DNA of 64,000 bases from Sodaliphilus pleomorphus (GCF_009676955.1 NZ_CP045696.1:1428501-1492500), one strand, 5' to 3'. Counted from the first letter of the stretch, positions 52,695 through 62,158 are shown. The notes: generated from the sequence alone by a model not told the origin. Numbers and translations are program-made.

Positions 52695-54566
52695 ATGAAC
52701 AAAAAGCTATTACTACTGTCACTCACTGTGGCGGCTTGCACCCTCCAGGCAAGCGCCATCGGCACAAGCGGCAGGGCTGGCAGGGCTGCTGCCGGCGACG
52801 ACGACATCATCAACCCGCCCTACACGCTCAACCTGAAAAGCGAGACCGAGCGGGCACGCTACACCATCATCGATGCCAACGGCGACGGCAACACCTGGGT
52901 GGGCTACAGCTTTGCCTTCCGCTGCTACACGCAGGGCGAGCTGCCTGCCGACGACTGGCTCGTCTCGCCAGGCATCGCGCTCACCCAGGGCAGCACCTAC
53001 ACCATCACCTTCAAGGGGCACAACCGGCAAAGCGACAAGCCCGAAGTCTACACCCTGCTCGCGGGCAGCAAGCCCGAGGCAGCCGCGCTGACCGACACGG
53101 TGGCCCCCACCGTCACCTTTACCGCCGTCGAGACCGAGGAGTACACCACAACCTATCGCGCGCCGTCGACGGGCGTGTACTACTTTGGCTTCCACTGCAC
53201 GTCGCCCGCGGCCAGCGCCTCGGCCTACCTGGAAGCCTGGTCGATAAGCGCCCCTGCCGGCAAGGCCAGCCCCGACTCGGTGACCGCCCTGCAAGTCACA
53301 GCCGGCGCCCGTGGCCAGATGAGCGCCACCATCGCCTTCACCACACCCGTAAAGAATGCCGACGGCTCGGCACTGACCCAAATCGCCACTGCCACAGTCA
53401 CCAACCTCACCACCGGCAACACGGTGGCCACCCTCACCGCCCCACAGGCCGGCAAGCCGCTTTCGGTCACCGACCAGGCCCCTGTGAACGGCAACAACAA
53501 GTATCGCGTGGTGTGCGCCTCGGCCGAGGGCGAGGGCATCCCCGCCGAGGCATCGGCCTATGTGGGCATCGACACGCCTCTGCCCGTGGGCCGCGGCAAC
53601 TGGACGCAACAGGGCACGAAGGCCGTGCTCACGTGGCCTGCCGTGTCGACCACGGGGGTGCACGGCGGCTATGTGAACCCCGACGAGGTGACCTACAAAA
53701 TCGCCATGATGTCGCCCGAGCCCCAGGTGATCGCCACTGGCGTGAAAGGCACCACCTATACCGACGCCACGCTGGCGACGCTCCAGGGGCAAACGTTCCT
53801 GTACTATGCCGTGTATCCCGTGAGCAAGGCTGGCACCGGAGGCGGGTCGCCCACCTTCAGCGGCACCTTCGGCACGCCGTTTGCCACCCCGGCAACCGAG
53901 TCGTTTGCCGGCGCCCAGCTCACCCACTCGCCCTGGTATGTGGTCGACTATGCCGGCGACGAAAACTCGTCGTGGGACATCGTGGCACAGAGCACCTCGC
54001 CCGCCATGCAGCCGCAAGACAGCGATGGCGGCATGGCCGTGATGCACACCGCCGACGACGGCGACCACATGCTCACCTCGCCCATGTTTGCCCTGGGCTC
54101 GGCTGTGAGCCAGCTCAAGTTCTACGTCAACAACTACGCCTTCGACAACCGCCTGCGCGTGTTCATCTCCGACGACCGCGGCCACTCGTGGACGCAGGTC
54201 CACGAGGTGGGCATGACCGGAAAGGCGTGGGAGGAGCGCACCGTCGACCTGGCCGACTATGCCGGCAAGACGGTCAACATAGGCTTCCGTGGCGAGGTGC
54301 TGGCCTACAACAACCCCATCATGCTCGACAACATAAGCATCGCCACCACCCAGTCGGGCATCACCGCGACCACGACAGCGCCCCAGCTGCGGCTCGACGG
54401 CCGCACACTCACAGCGCCCGCGCAGCAGCACCGGCTCACGGTCTACAGCACGAGCGGGCACACTGTGGCCACAGTCGCCCCTGGCCAGCCCGTCGACGTG
54501 ACGCTGGCCCCCGGCATCTACCTCGTGCGCACCGGCGCCGTCACCACCAAGCTCGCCGTGCGATAA
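52695..54566 (+). CDS. Secreted adhesin-like T9SS cargo protein (second)
   Basis: 623 residues. The signal peptide (MNKKLLLLSLTVAACTLQAS) precedes a first cleaved-adhesin/choice-of-anchor-type region (TIIDANGDGNTWVGYSFAFR ... DDWLVSPGIAL). Fn3-like domains follow near 210-390 (PDSVTALQVTAGARGQMSAT). A second adhesin-like domain has DEVTYK-type linker, then NYAFDNRLRVFISDDRGHSW and IGFRGEVLAYNNPIMLDNIS. It ends in a CTD-like HRLTVYSTSGHTVATV ... GIYLVRTGAVTTKLAV. Sequence order parallels 47606. It is monocistronic and ends at the bidirectional terminator 54632. Confidence 0.75.
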   Translation: MNKKLLLLSLTVAACTLQASAIGTSGRAGRAAAGDDDIINPPYTLNLKSETERARYTIIDANGDGNTWVGYSFAFRCYTQGELPADDWLVSPGIALTQGSTYTITFKGHNRQSDKPEVYTLLAGSKPEAAALTDTVAPTVTFTAVETEEYTTTYRAPSTGVYYFGFHCTSPAASASAYLEAWSISAPAGKASPDSVTALQVTAGARGQMSATIAFTTPVKNADGSALTQIATATVTNLTTGNTVATLTAPQAGKPLSVTDQAPVNGNNKYRVVCASAEGEGIPAEASAYVGIDTPLPVGRGNWTQQGTKAVLTWPAVSTTGVHGGYVNPDEVTYKIAMMSPEPQVIATGVKGTTYTDATLATLQGQTFLYYAVYPVSKAGTGGGSPTFSGTFGTPFATPATESFAGAQLTHSPWYVVDYAGDENSSWDIVAQSTSPAMQPQDSDGGMAVMHTADDGDHMLTSPMFALGSAVSQLKFYVNNYAFDNRLRVFISDDRGHSWTQVHEVGMTGKAWEERTVDLADYAGKTVNIGFRGEVLAYNNPIMLDNISIATTQSGITATTTAPQLRLDGRTLTAPAQQHRLTVYSTSGHTVATVAPGQPVDVTLAPGIYLVRTGAVTTKLAVR

Positions 54567-54631
54567 CCCCCACCCCCGCCCACATGGCAGCCATGTAGCG
54601 AAATCGCTTGGCGGCGGTGGCCTTACGCTTC

Positions 54632-54663
54632 AAAAAAAAGTGGCATGTGTGCCACTTTTTTTT
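54632..54663. terminator. Bidirectional terminator
   Basis: AAAAAAAAGTGGCA / TGCCACTTTTTTTT, an almost perfect palindrome with A- and T-runs at both sides. Confidence 0.85.
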
Positions 54664-54664
54664 C

Positions 54665-54672
54665 TATATTTG
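54665..54672 (+). promoter_or_regulatory. -7 box of GT90 gene
   Basis: TATATTTG directly after the terminator; the ATG at 54756 lies 83 nt on and another at 54717 lies 44 nt on. Confidence 0.5.
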
Positions 54673-54755
54673 CATTTATGAATGCCGCAGGTCGGCCTCT
54701 CAAGTGAGAGACACCTATGGTCTTTCCCCACTTTTCTAAACAACCAATATTTCAC

Positions 54756-55736
54756 ATGAGTTTTACTGAATTACGCAAGAAGATATTCAACGGGAAGAAT
54801 CCTAAGTTTGTGTACTACGCCGAGGCCTATGCCAAGCTGCACCTGCCGCGCTTCGTGCTGCGCCCGCGGGTAGAGGATCTCGACCGTGAGCTGGCGCGCC
54901 GCCCCGATCGCGACCACATCGTCGACCGGGTGAACTACTACTGCAAGGCCAGTGCCTACCCCGGCACGAGCCACCAGCAGTGGCTGGCGCAGTCGACCGA
55001 GCTGTGCCGGCAGCCGCTCACCCACCAGAAGGTGTACTACCTCGACTCGATGTGGCTGGCGCGCTTCTTCGATCCACACTTGCGGTGGCACCTCGAGGAG
55101 GGCGATGTCGACTATGTGCCGCAGGTGCCGAGCATCGTCAAGAGCCGGCCCATCGCGGGCGACAACAGCCGCTCGACGATACTCAAACTCGACCTGGTGC
55201 GGCATTTCATCTTTGTCAACGACCACACGGCATGGCGCGACAAGCAAGACCGCGTGGTCTTCAGGGGCAAGGTGAGCGGCAAGGCGCCGCGCATTGCGTT
55301 CTTGCAACGCTGGGCGCAATCGCCTCGCGTCGACGCCGGCTCAGTCGACCGGGAGCAATCGCAGTATTCACGACCTAAGCTCACGCTGCGCGACCACCTG
55401 CGGTTTCGCTACATCATGGCCATCGAGGGCAACGACGTGGCCTCCAACTTGAAGTGGGTGATGTCGTCCAACTCGATTGCCGTGATGCCGCGGCCCACGT
55501 GTGAAACGTGGTTTATGGAGGGCAGGCTCAAGCCCGACTATCACTACATCGAGGTGAAGCCCGACTTTTCCGACCTCGAGCAACGCCTCGACTACTACTC
55601 GTCGCACCCCGACCAGGCCCAGGCCATCATCGCCCATGCCCACGAGTGGGTGGCACAATTCCGCAACGCGCGCCGCGAGCGCCTCATCGCCCTGCTGGTG
55701 CTGCGCAAGTACTTCGACGCAGTGGCCCAGCTGTGA
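54756..55736 (+). CDS. Glycosyltransferase family 90 (CAP10/LpsA-like)
   Basis: 326 residues. The region from FVYYAEAYAKLHLPRFVLRP to the core DYVPQVPSIVKSRPIAGDNS is the LPS glycosyltransferase/CAP10 pattern. RDKQDRVVFRGKVSGKAPRI and LRFRYIMAIEGNDVASNLKW contain the donor-binding R-G-x-x-x-G-type and EGND segments. WFMEGRLKPDYHYIEVKPDF follows near the end. It probably adds a sugar (often xylose, glucose or a related one) to an envelope glycan. The start is 54756, or 54717 in frame (adding MVFPHFSKQPIFH). It is convergent with porW. Confidence 0.82.
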   Translation: MSFTELRKKIFNGKNPKFVYYAEAYAKLHLPRFVLRPRVEDLDRELARRPDRDHIVDRVNYYCKASAYPGTSHQQWLAQSTELCRQPLTHQKVYYLDSMWLARFFDPHLRWHLEEGDVDYVPQVPSIVKSRPIAGDNSRSTILKLDLVRHFIFVNDHTAWRDKQDRVVFRGKVSGKAPRIAFLQRWAQSPRVDAGSVDREQSQYSRPKLTLRDHLRFRYIMAIEGNDVASNLKWVMSSNSIAVMPRPTCETWFMEGRLKPDYHYIEVKPDFSDLEQRLDYYSSHPDQAQAIIAHAHEWVAQFRNARRERLIALLVLRKYFDAVAQL

Positions 55737-55762
55737 TCTATACACACCCCCTGTGATGCAGC

Positions 55763-55806
55763 CATGGCAGTGCACGTCCCCAATGAGATGGGTGTGCACT
55801 GCCATG
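55763..55806. terminator. Hairpin between convergent genes
   Basis: CATGGCAGTGCAC / GTGCACTGCCATG, a 13-bp perfect stem between the GT90 gene and porW. No T-run, so it is a weak or bidirectional terminator. Confidence 0.5.
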
Positions 55807-55838
55807 AGATGTGATCGAGTGCGCGTGGGGGGCAGCCC

Positions 55839-58800
55839 TCAGCGCTCGCGGGCCTTGCGGCGCTCCTCGGCAGCCTTCTTGCGGGCCTTGGCTTCCTCCT
55901 GTTTCTTCTTTTGGTAGGCCTTGCGCTCGGCCTCGCGTTGCTTCTGGCGCTCCTTGCGCTCGCGGGCTTTCTGCTTCTGGGCTTCTTGCTTGGCCTTGAT
56001 TTGGGCTTTGCGCTCTTGCTCCTTCTGCTTGCGGGCCTCTTCCTTTTGCTTCTGAGCTTGCTTCAAGGCTTCCTCCTTCTGCTTGCGCGCATTTTTTTCG
56101 GCCTCCTCGCGGGCTTTTTGTTCGGCTTTGGCCGTCTTCTCGCGGGCCTTAGCCTCGCGCTCGGCCTGCCGCTGGCGCTCTTTCTCGGCGGCTTTCTGCT
56201 CACGTTCCTGCTGTTTCACCTCATCGCTCTTCTGCTTCAACAGGCGGCGGGTGTCGTCCTGCGGCTCGGCAGCCTTCTTGTTCAGGGCTGGCTCGGCCTC
56301 GGGGCGGGTTGTGGTGGCTGGCTGCTGCATGTCGACTGCCGTGTCTACGACTGCCGTGTCTACGCCCTCGATGTGCGGTTGCTGCGTCTCGATCTCGCGG
56401 TGCGGGTATTGATATTGCTCCTCGATCACCGAGTCGGGCACGGTGCCGTCGTCGATCACCAGGTCGGGATTGTCGGGGATCACGGTGGGCAGCTTCGACT
56501 TGGCAATAGAGTCGGCACGGTGCTTCTGCTCCAGTCGCTCACGCTCGATGCGGGCCTTGCGCTCGGCCTCCTGGCGGGCTTTCTCGGCCTTGGCACGGCG
56601 GGCAGCCTCTTTCTTCGAGAGCTTCTCGGGCTTGGCCGGGGCAACCTTGGCGGGACGCACGCTCTTGACAGGCTGGGCAGGCTCGAGTGCCGGCTTGCCG
56701 GCAGCAGCAGCTGCAGTGGCAATCGAGTCGTCGTCGACAGCGGTTGCGGGTATGCGGTCGGCCTGCTTCTTGTCGTTCTGCTCCTCAAGATACTGGAAGT
56801 AGTCGGCAAACGTGCGGCCCTCGTTGACGAGCAGGTTGAAGTTGTCCTCGCTGATGAGCACCTGGTGCACCTCGCGGGGCAGCTGCAAGCCCTTGTCGGC
56901 CTCGAGCGTGCTGCGGTATTGCAGCAGCTCCTGATAGTTGGCAAATCCCTTGACCACGAGCAGGCCCATGCTGCCGAAGGTCATCGGCTCCAGGTCGTAG
57001 TCCTTGATTTTGTAGGTCTTGAAATTGTGGCGTGCCACCTCATAGAGCAGCTGGTTGCTGCTCACCGAGTCGTTGTCGAAGGCCAGCACAAAGAGCTGAG
57101 CCTTGCCGCGAGTCTCTGTCAAGGGCTTGAAGGCGGCCTTCTCGCCAGCCTTGCCGGTGCTGTCGTTGCCCAGCTTGAACGACGACCAGTCCATGCCGCG
57201 CATGTTGCCGCCTCCCGCGCCGGCGAGCTTGCGGCCGGCGTTGAGCTCCTTGAGCATGCCCGATGCCGTGGGGGTGATGTCGGTCTCGGGATAGCGCTCG
57301 AGCAGCTCCTTGAGCGTTGACTTGAATTTCTCGCTGTTGCGCTGGGTCACATAGGCAAGGGCGTCGATAAACATGAACTTGGGCATGAGCTTGGAGAGCG
57401 GGTACTTGCGCATCATCTCGGCATAGGCCTCATGCACGGCGGCATTGTTGTTGCTCAAGTAGTTGCGATAGGCCTCGGCATACATTTGCTCCTGCACCTT
57501 GCCCATGTTTTTCAAGTTGTCGATATAGTTGGGGTCCTCGAGCGCCATGCCGTATTTTGAGTCCTTGAAGTCGCTCAAGATGAGCTGCCGGTAGGTCTCG
57601 GCCTGTGCGGTCATGTTCTGCCGCATGTAGAGCAAATACAGGTTGTAGTACACATCGAGGCGGTAAGTGTTGTCGGGGTAGCGGTCGAGCAGCTGCTTGA
57701 ACTCGTAGGCCGAGGCGTCGTAGTCTTCAAGCTTGTCCTTGAGGATGAGGCCCATGTTGTAGAGGCCCTCTTGAATCACATCGTTGGCCGTTGCCACCTG
57801 CTCGGGGGTGCTGGGTATCTGCTTGAGGTAGTATTCCTCGTAGTGGGGGTCCTCCTCGCGCTTGAGCTTCTCCTTGTCGACCTTGGCAGTGTCGCCCGGG
57901 GCGCCGCCCTGGGTGGTGTCGGCCGAGGCGGCGGTGTTCTCCTCGTTGTCGCCCTCGAGCGAGAAGGTGTTCTTGTTGCGGCGGCGCCAGTTGTCCTCGA
58001 GCTTGCGGTTGCCCCATTGCTGCTGGAAGGTGGTCTTGCCCTGGTTTTTGGCAGCCGTGTTGTAGAAGTACCACGACTTGTCGGTGTTGAGGGTGTATTG
58101 CGTGGGAGCTGCCGAGGCACCCTTGTTAGTACTGGTGCGGCCGGCTGCGTTCTGCTGGGCCAGATATTCCTCGCGCTTGGCGTTTTCGGCCTCTTCCTTT
58201 TCCTTTTTCTTGAGCTCGTCGATGATTTTCTTTATCACCTTTTTCTGGTCGGCCAGGGGCAGCTTCGACAGCTTGAGCAGCGAGTCCTGCAGGGTCACGT
58301 TGCCCGAGTACACCGAGAGCTCGTCGAGCACGTCGCTGCGCTTCTTGATTTCCTTGTAGTTGGGATACTCCTCGTTGATTTGCGACACGGCCTCGCTGTA
58401 GCAGGGCTGGGCCAGGTCATACTTGCGCTGGGCAAAGTAGATGCCGCCCAGCCTGAGCTGGCTTATGGCCTTGTCGATGCCGTTGCGCGTGCTCTTCTTG
58501 GCCGCCGTCACATAGTTTTCTACGGCCCGGGCCGTGTCGCCGCGCGAGAGATAGAGGTTGCCTATGGCATAGTATATCTGGTCGAGATACTCCTTGTTGC
58601 GGTCGTAGCGGGTCATGGCCTTGAGCGACTTCACCTCGCTCTTGATGTCCTTGCCCTGGAACACGGCACTCTGCTTGATGCGCGCATTGAACTTAGTGCG
58701 GTAGGTCGAGCCCATGCTGCTGCCGGCCCGCTTGTAGGCCTGGTAGGCCAGCTGGTTTTGCCCCGTCTCCTCATAGAGCTGCCCCAGCAGGAAGTTGAGC

Positions 58801-59543
58801 CTCACCTTCTGCCCGCCGTGCTGCCCGTGCAGTGCAGCGCTCAGGTGGGGAATGGCCTGGGCATATTTCTTGTCTTGGATGTAGTAGTCGGCAAAGGCCA
58901 GGTTGGCCAGCGCCAGCAGCCGCTTGTCGTCAATCTTGTCGATGTGCACGTGGGCAAGCACGTTGTCGGCCTCGGTGGTCCAGCCCATGGCGCAGTAGCT
59001 CAAGGCCTCCCACAGGTTGCACTCGAGCTGCAGCTCGGGCTTCCAGGTGAAGTGGCGGGCGATGTAGTGAAAGGTGGCACTGCTGCTCAAGAAGTCGCCC
59101 TTCATGTACTCGGCCTTGGCCAGCATGTACCAGGCGTTGTGCAGAAACGGGTTGTACTCGTCGCGCTTCATCCACTCCTTGTACTTGGGGTCGTTCTGCT
59201 TGCCGGCTTTCTTCTTGGGCTTCTTCTTGATGGAGTGCAGCGAGATGGCTTTCTCCATCTTCTGGATTGTGCGGTCAAACGAGCCGCTGGGCTGCGGCGA
59301 CTTGGGGTGCTGGTAGGCTTCGGCCGGGTGAATGAACAGGCGCTGCGAGTAGTCGTCCTGGTAGTTGTTCTCCAGCAGTTTTATCTGCTCGTTGTAGTTG
59401 GTCATGCCGTTGTAGTACACGTTGTAGCGCGTGTTGAACGCTTGCCAAAAGCGCGAGCCGGCCGTGTTTTTCTTGGCGCTGCACGCGCTCAGCAACACGG
59501 CCGCAACGGCCAGCCACAGTATGTAAGCCCTCGTTTTCCTCAT
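55839..59543 (-). CDS. porW: T9SS lipoprotein PorW/SprE with long charged tail
   Basis: 1234 residues. A lipoprotein signal (LAVAAVLLSACSAKKN) precedes a TPR-rich body to about 900: FWQAFNTRYNVYYNGMTNYN near 32-51, TRYDRNKEYLDQIYYAIGNL, YPDNTYRLDVYYNLYLLYMR. This is the SprE/PorW layout that couples the T9SS PorLM motor to PorKN. After about 930 comes a tail rich in Lys/Ala/Glu/Arg (long helical KEEARKQKEQERKAQIKAKQ-type segments) that makes the protein longer than usual. It overlaps the upstream permease gene by 4 nt and lies at the end of the aroA operon. Its PorW assignment is based on architecture. Confidence 0.85.
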   Translation of the reverse strand: MRKTRAYILWLAVAAVLLSACSAKKNTAGSRFWQAFNTRYNVYYNGMTNYNEQIKLLENNYQDDYSQRLFIHPAEAYQHPKSPQPSGSFDRTIQKMEKAISLHSIKKKPKKKAGKQNDPKYKEWMKRDEYNPFLHNAWYMLAKAEYMKGDFLSSSATFHYIARHFTWKPELQLECNLWEALSYCAMGWTTEADNVLAHVHIDKIDDKRLLALANLAFADYYIQDKKYAQAIPHLSAALHGQHGGQKVRLNFLLGQLYEETGQNQLAYQAYKRAGSSMGSTYRTKFNARIKQSAVFQGKDIKSEVKSLKAMTRYDRNKEYLDQIYYAIGNLYLSRGDTARAVENYVTAAKKSTRNGIDKAISQLRLGGIYFAQRKYDLAQPCYSEAVSQINEEYPNYKEIKKRSDVLDELSVYSGNVTLQDSLLKLSKLPLADQKKVIKKIIDELKKKEKEEAENAKREEYLAQQNAAGRTSTNKGASAAPTQYTLNTDKSWYFYNTAAKNQGKTTFQQQWGNRKLEDNWRRRNKNTFSLEGDNEENTAASADTTQGGAPGDTAKVDKEKLKREEDPHYEEYYLKQIPSTPEQVATANDVIQEGLYNMGLILKDKLEDYDASAYEFKQLLDRYPDNTYRLDVYYNLYLLYMRQNMTAQAETYRQLILSDFKDSKYGMALEDPNYIDNLKNMGKVQEQMYAEAYRNYLSNNNAAVHEAYAEMMRKYPLSKLMPKFMFIDALAYVTQRNSEKFKSTLKELLERYPETDITPTASGMLKELNAGRKLAGAGGGNMRGMDWSSFKLGNDSTGKAGEKAAFKPLTETRGKAQLFVLAFDNDSVSSNQLLYEVARHNFKTYKIKDYDLEPMTFGSMGLLVVKGFANYQELLQYRSTLEADKGLQLPREVHQVLISEDNFNLLVNEGRTFADYFQYLEEQNDKKQADRIPATAVDDDSIATAAAAAGKPALEPAQPVKSVRPAKVAPAKPEKLSKKEAARRAKAEKARQEAERKARIERERLEQKHRADSIAKSKLPTVIPDNPDLVIDDGTVPDSVIEEQYQYPHREIETQQPHIEGVDTAVVDTAVDMQQPATTTRPEAEPALNKKAAEPQDDTRRLLKQKSDEVKQQEREQKAAEKERQRQAEREAKAREKTAKAEQKAREEAEKNARKQKEEALKQAQKQKEEARKQKEQERKAQIKAKQEAQKQKARERKERQKQREAERKAYQKKKQEEAKARKKAAEERRKARER

Positions 59544-60379
59544 GAAGATATCATTTTATTAACGTCGCGCCTGTGCATTTTATTGCCTGCCCACTTGAGG
59601 CAGCGCGCCACGGCATAGGTGGCGATGAGCACCACCACTATCGTGGCCGACACCGGGGCGCCCACCCAGCAGCCCACGGTCAGCCCCAGCACAGCGCCCG
59701 CCACGCTCACTACCACCGCCCAACCCATGATGGGCAGCAGCCGGCGGGCCCACAGCTCGGCCGTGATGGGAGGCAGGGTGAGCAACGACATGAGCAGCAT
59801 GATGCCTATGAGCCTGATGGTGAGCACCACACACACACTCACAAGCACGGTCATCAGCAGGTTGACGGCGGCCACTGGCAGACCCTGGGTGCGTGCAAAG
59901 TCGCTGTCGAAGGCACATGCCACAATGGGCCTGAAAAACAAGGCCATGCACGCAACGAGCACCACGAGATACAGGGCAAAGGCTATCAGGTCGGGGGTGT
60001 CGATGGTGAGCACGTTGCCGAAGAGGAAGCTCGTGAGCTCGGGCACATAGCCGGGAGTGACAAAGATGAAAATGGTGCCCAAGGCCATGCCCAGGGCCCA
60101 CACCACGCCTATGGCCGAGTCCTCGCGCACGTGCCCGCTGCGCGTGAGCCACTCAACGCCCATGGCAGCGGCCACGGCAAAGGCGCCTGCTGCCACCACT
60201 GGATTGAGGCCGGCATAGAAGCCCAGCCCCAAGCCGCCAAAGCTGGCATGGGTGATGCCGCCGGTGATAAACACCATGCGCCGACTCACCACATAGGTGC
60301 CTATGATGGCCGAGGCTATGCTCACGAGCAACAGGCCCGCCAGGGCGTGCTGAAAAAATGTGTAACTCAGTATCTCCAC
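59540..60379 (-). CDS. Metal ABC transporter permease (ZnuB/MntB family)
   Basis: 279-residue inner-membrane permease of the ABC-3 family for zinc or manganese. Conserved parts include GTYVVSRRMVFITGGITHAS (near 28-47), SAIGVVWALGMALGTIFIFV, LFGNVLTI and IRLIGIMLLMSLLTLPPITA. The C-terminal tail is basic with HRR residues. No ATPase or solute-binding gene adjoins it. It lies 3 nt after the unknown 144-residue gene and overlaps porW by 4 nt. Metal specificity cannot be told from the sequence. Confidence 0.85.
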   Translation of the reverse strand: MEILSYTFFQHALAGLLLVSIASAIIGTYVVSRRMVFITGGITHASFGGLGLGFYAGLNPVVAAGAFAVAAAMGVEWLTRSGHVREDSAIGVVWALGMALGTIFIFVTPGYVPELTSFLFGNVLTIDTPDLIAFALYLVVLVACMALFFRPIVACAFDSDFARTQGLPVAAVNLLMTVLVSVCVVLTIRLIGIMLLMSLLTLPPITAELWARRLLPIMGWAVVVSVAGAVLGLTVGCWVGAPVSATIVVVLIATYAVARCLKWAGNKMHRRDVNKMISS

Positions 60380-60382
60380 TTG

Positions 60383-60817
60383 TCAATTGCTGGTTTTGGC
60401 ATCGTTGTAAAGGGCGATAAACTCGTCGCGTATCGAGGTGGGCAGCACAATGCCGCGCTTGGTCACGCTTTGCTCCCAGCCCAGCATGTCGGCGGGCTTG
60501 AGCGTGTAGAGCACATCTCTGAACTGCTCGATCTCGGCCTCGGTGTAGTCGCGGGCGCCGCGGCCCTTGAAGGCATCGAGTTCCTCGTCGTCGTAGTACA
60601 CGATCTCGTTGCTCACTGCACACTGCATGATGGCCTCGCTGGGGCACAGGTCGTGCAGGGCACAGGTGGTGTCGGCACAGGTGGGCGTCGCCGCCGGCTG
60701 GCCGCCGCCAGGCTCGGCTGCCTGCCCGGGGTGCTTCTTGCGGCTGCGCAAGTCGAGCAGGTAGAGCACCACGCCCACCGCCACCATCAGGCAAAATATG
60801 TAAAATGCTGGTATCAT
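60383..60817 (-). CDS. Unknown single-span membrane protein in the aroA-porW operon
   Basis: 144 residues. One N-terminal transmembrane helix (PAFYIFCLMVAVGVVLYLLD) is followed by a basic/polar linker with four cysteines (TCADTTCALHDLCPSEAIMQ, then CAVSNEIVYYDDEELDAF). The C-terminal region ends ...KPADMLGWEQSVTKRGIVLPTS. The cysteine cluster suggests metal or Fe-S contact. I cannot name the family. It lies 2 nt after the aroA stop and 3 nt before the permease gene, so it belongs to the same transcript. Confidence 0.6.
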   Translation of the reverse strand: MIPAFYIFCLMVAVGVVLYLLDLRSRKKHPGQAAEPGGGQPAATPTCADTTCALHDLCPSEAIMQCAVSNEIVYYDDEELDAFKGRGARDYTEAEIEQFRDVLYTLKPADMLGWEQSVTKRGIVLPTSIRDEFIALYNDAKTSN

Positions 60818-60819
60818 CG

Positions 60820-62052
60820 TTATGCTTGTTCTATTTTAAATCCTGCTTGGCGCAGGTGTTGCCAGAATTGCGGATAAGACTTGCTCACGACCTGGGCATC
60901 GTCGATGACCAGGCCAGGAAACTTCACGGCCGCTATGGCCATAGCCATCGCCATGCGGTGATCGCAGTAGGTGGCAATGTGCGGCACGGGGGCGGCGGGC
61001 AGGGTCGTGCTGCCGTCCCAGCACAGGGCCTCGTCGCCCTCGGCGTGCACCACATAGCCCAGCTTGCCCAGTTCGGTCTGCAAGGCAGCCAGCCGGTCGG
61101 TCTCCTTGATGCGCAAGGTGGCGAGCCCCGCGAGGCGGTAGGGGCGGCCCAGCAGGCACAGCGTCACGGCCAGGGTCTGGGCCAGGTCGGGCACGTCGGC
61201 CAGGTCGACAGTCACAGGCCCGTCGGGCACCACAGCAGCCGTACCCAGGTCGAGATAGCTGCCGCACCAGTTGCCCGTCACGCCCAAGTCCCACATGAGC
61301 CGGGCGATGCGGCTGTCGCCCTGGCAGCTGTTGGCTTCCAGGCCCTTGAGGCTGATGCGCGACCCCGGCAGCACGGCCTGCAAGCCATACCAGTAGCTGG
61401 CCGCGCTCCAGTCGGCCTCGATGCTGTAGTCGCGAGGCTGGTAGCTGCCGGCCGGCACCGTAATCACGTTGCCCTCGACACGCGAAGCGATGCCGAATTG
61501 CTTCATCAGGCCCAAGGTCATGTCGATGTAGGGGCGCGAGGCAATGTCGCCCTCCACCGTGAGCTCGATGCCGCCTATTGCGGGGGCAATGAGCAGCAAG
61601 GCGGTGACGTATTGCGAACTCACATTGCCCGCCATCCTCACTCGGCCGCCATGCAGCTTCCTGCCCTCGATGCGCAACGGGGCACAGCCCTGCTGGCCGG
61701 CATAGTCGATGCTCGCGCCCAGCTGCCGCAAGGCGTCGACGAGCACCCCTATGGGCCGGTGGCGCATGCGCTCGCTGCCGTCGATGGTCACATCGCGGCC
61801 CTCGCAGGTAGCCAGGTAGGCCGTGAGAAACCGCATGGCCGTGCCCGCAGCGCCCACGTCGACCACTCGGGCATCGGGGCTGGCCAGTGCGCGCTGCACG
61901 GCCGCAGTGTCGTCGCACTGGGCCAAACCGTGCACCTTGCAACGGCCGCCGCACAGCGCATCGATGATGAGCACGCGGTTGCTCATGCTCTTGGACGCGG
62001 GCAAGTCGATCTCGCACGCGATGCGCGACGGTGCAGTGAGTTGAATATTCAT
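60820..62052 (-). CDS. aroA: 3-phosphoshikimate 1-carboxyvinyltransferase
   Basis: EPSP synthase of 410 residues, the sixth step of the shikimate pathway, making EPSP from shikimate-3-phosphate and PEP. ASKSMSNRVLIIDAL (about 19-33) is the start motif, GAAGTAMRFLTAYLA is at about 67-81, RMRHRPIGVLVDAL follows, then SSQYVTALLLIAP and the C-terminal LRIKETDRLAALQTEL and DHRMAMAMAIAAV. The start at 62052 is used because the longer frame from 62100 overlaps the promoter at 62080. It is the first gene of an operon through to porW. Confidence 0.94.
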   Translation of the reverse strand: MNIQLTAPSRIACEIDLPASKSMSNRVLIIDALCGGRCKVHGLAQCDDTAAVQRALASPDARVVDVGAAGTAMRFLTAYLATCEGRDVTIDGSERMRHRPIGVLVDALRQLGASIDYAGQQGCAPLRIEGRKLHGGRVRMAGNVSSQYVTALLLIAPAIGGIELTVEGDIASRPYIDMTLGLMKQFGIASRVEGNVITVPAGSYQPRDYSIEADWSAASYWYGLQAVLPGSRISLKGLEANSCQGDSRIARLMWDLGVTGNWCGSYLDLGTAAVVPDGPVTVDLADVPDLAQTLAVTLCLLGRPYRLAGLATLRIKETDRLAALQTELGKLGYVVHAEGDEALCWDGSTTLPAAPVPHIATYCDHRMAMAMAIAAVKFPGLVIDDAQVVSKSYPQFWQHLRQAGFKIEQA

Positions 62053-62079
62053 GTGCCTCTCTATTTTGCGTTTTATCCA

Positions 62080-62087
62080 CAAAGTTA
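62080..62087 (-). promoter_or_regulatory. -7 box of aroA-porW operon
   Basis: Reverse-strand TAACTTTG, 28 nt before the aroA ATG. No terminator is seen between aroA and porW. Confidence 0.6.
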
Positions 62088-62158
62088 GCAACATTTTCAC
62101 GATTATCAGTCATTGCGACTCCCATTTTGCATCACAATGGGCCGCCGGCACGCAACAG

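Noticed and set aside
47606..54566. Recent duplication of the two adhesin-like cargo genes
   Set aside because: They share domain order and short motifs only; overall sequence has diverged so far that a recent local duplication is not supported.
57771..59618. 615-codon plus-strand ORF opposite porW
   Set aside because: Shadow frame in GC-rich coding sequence; Leu/Val-rich only because of codon complementarity.
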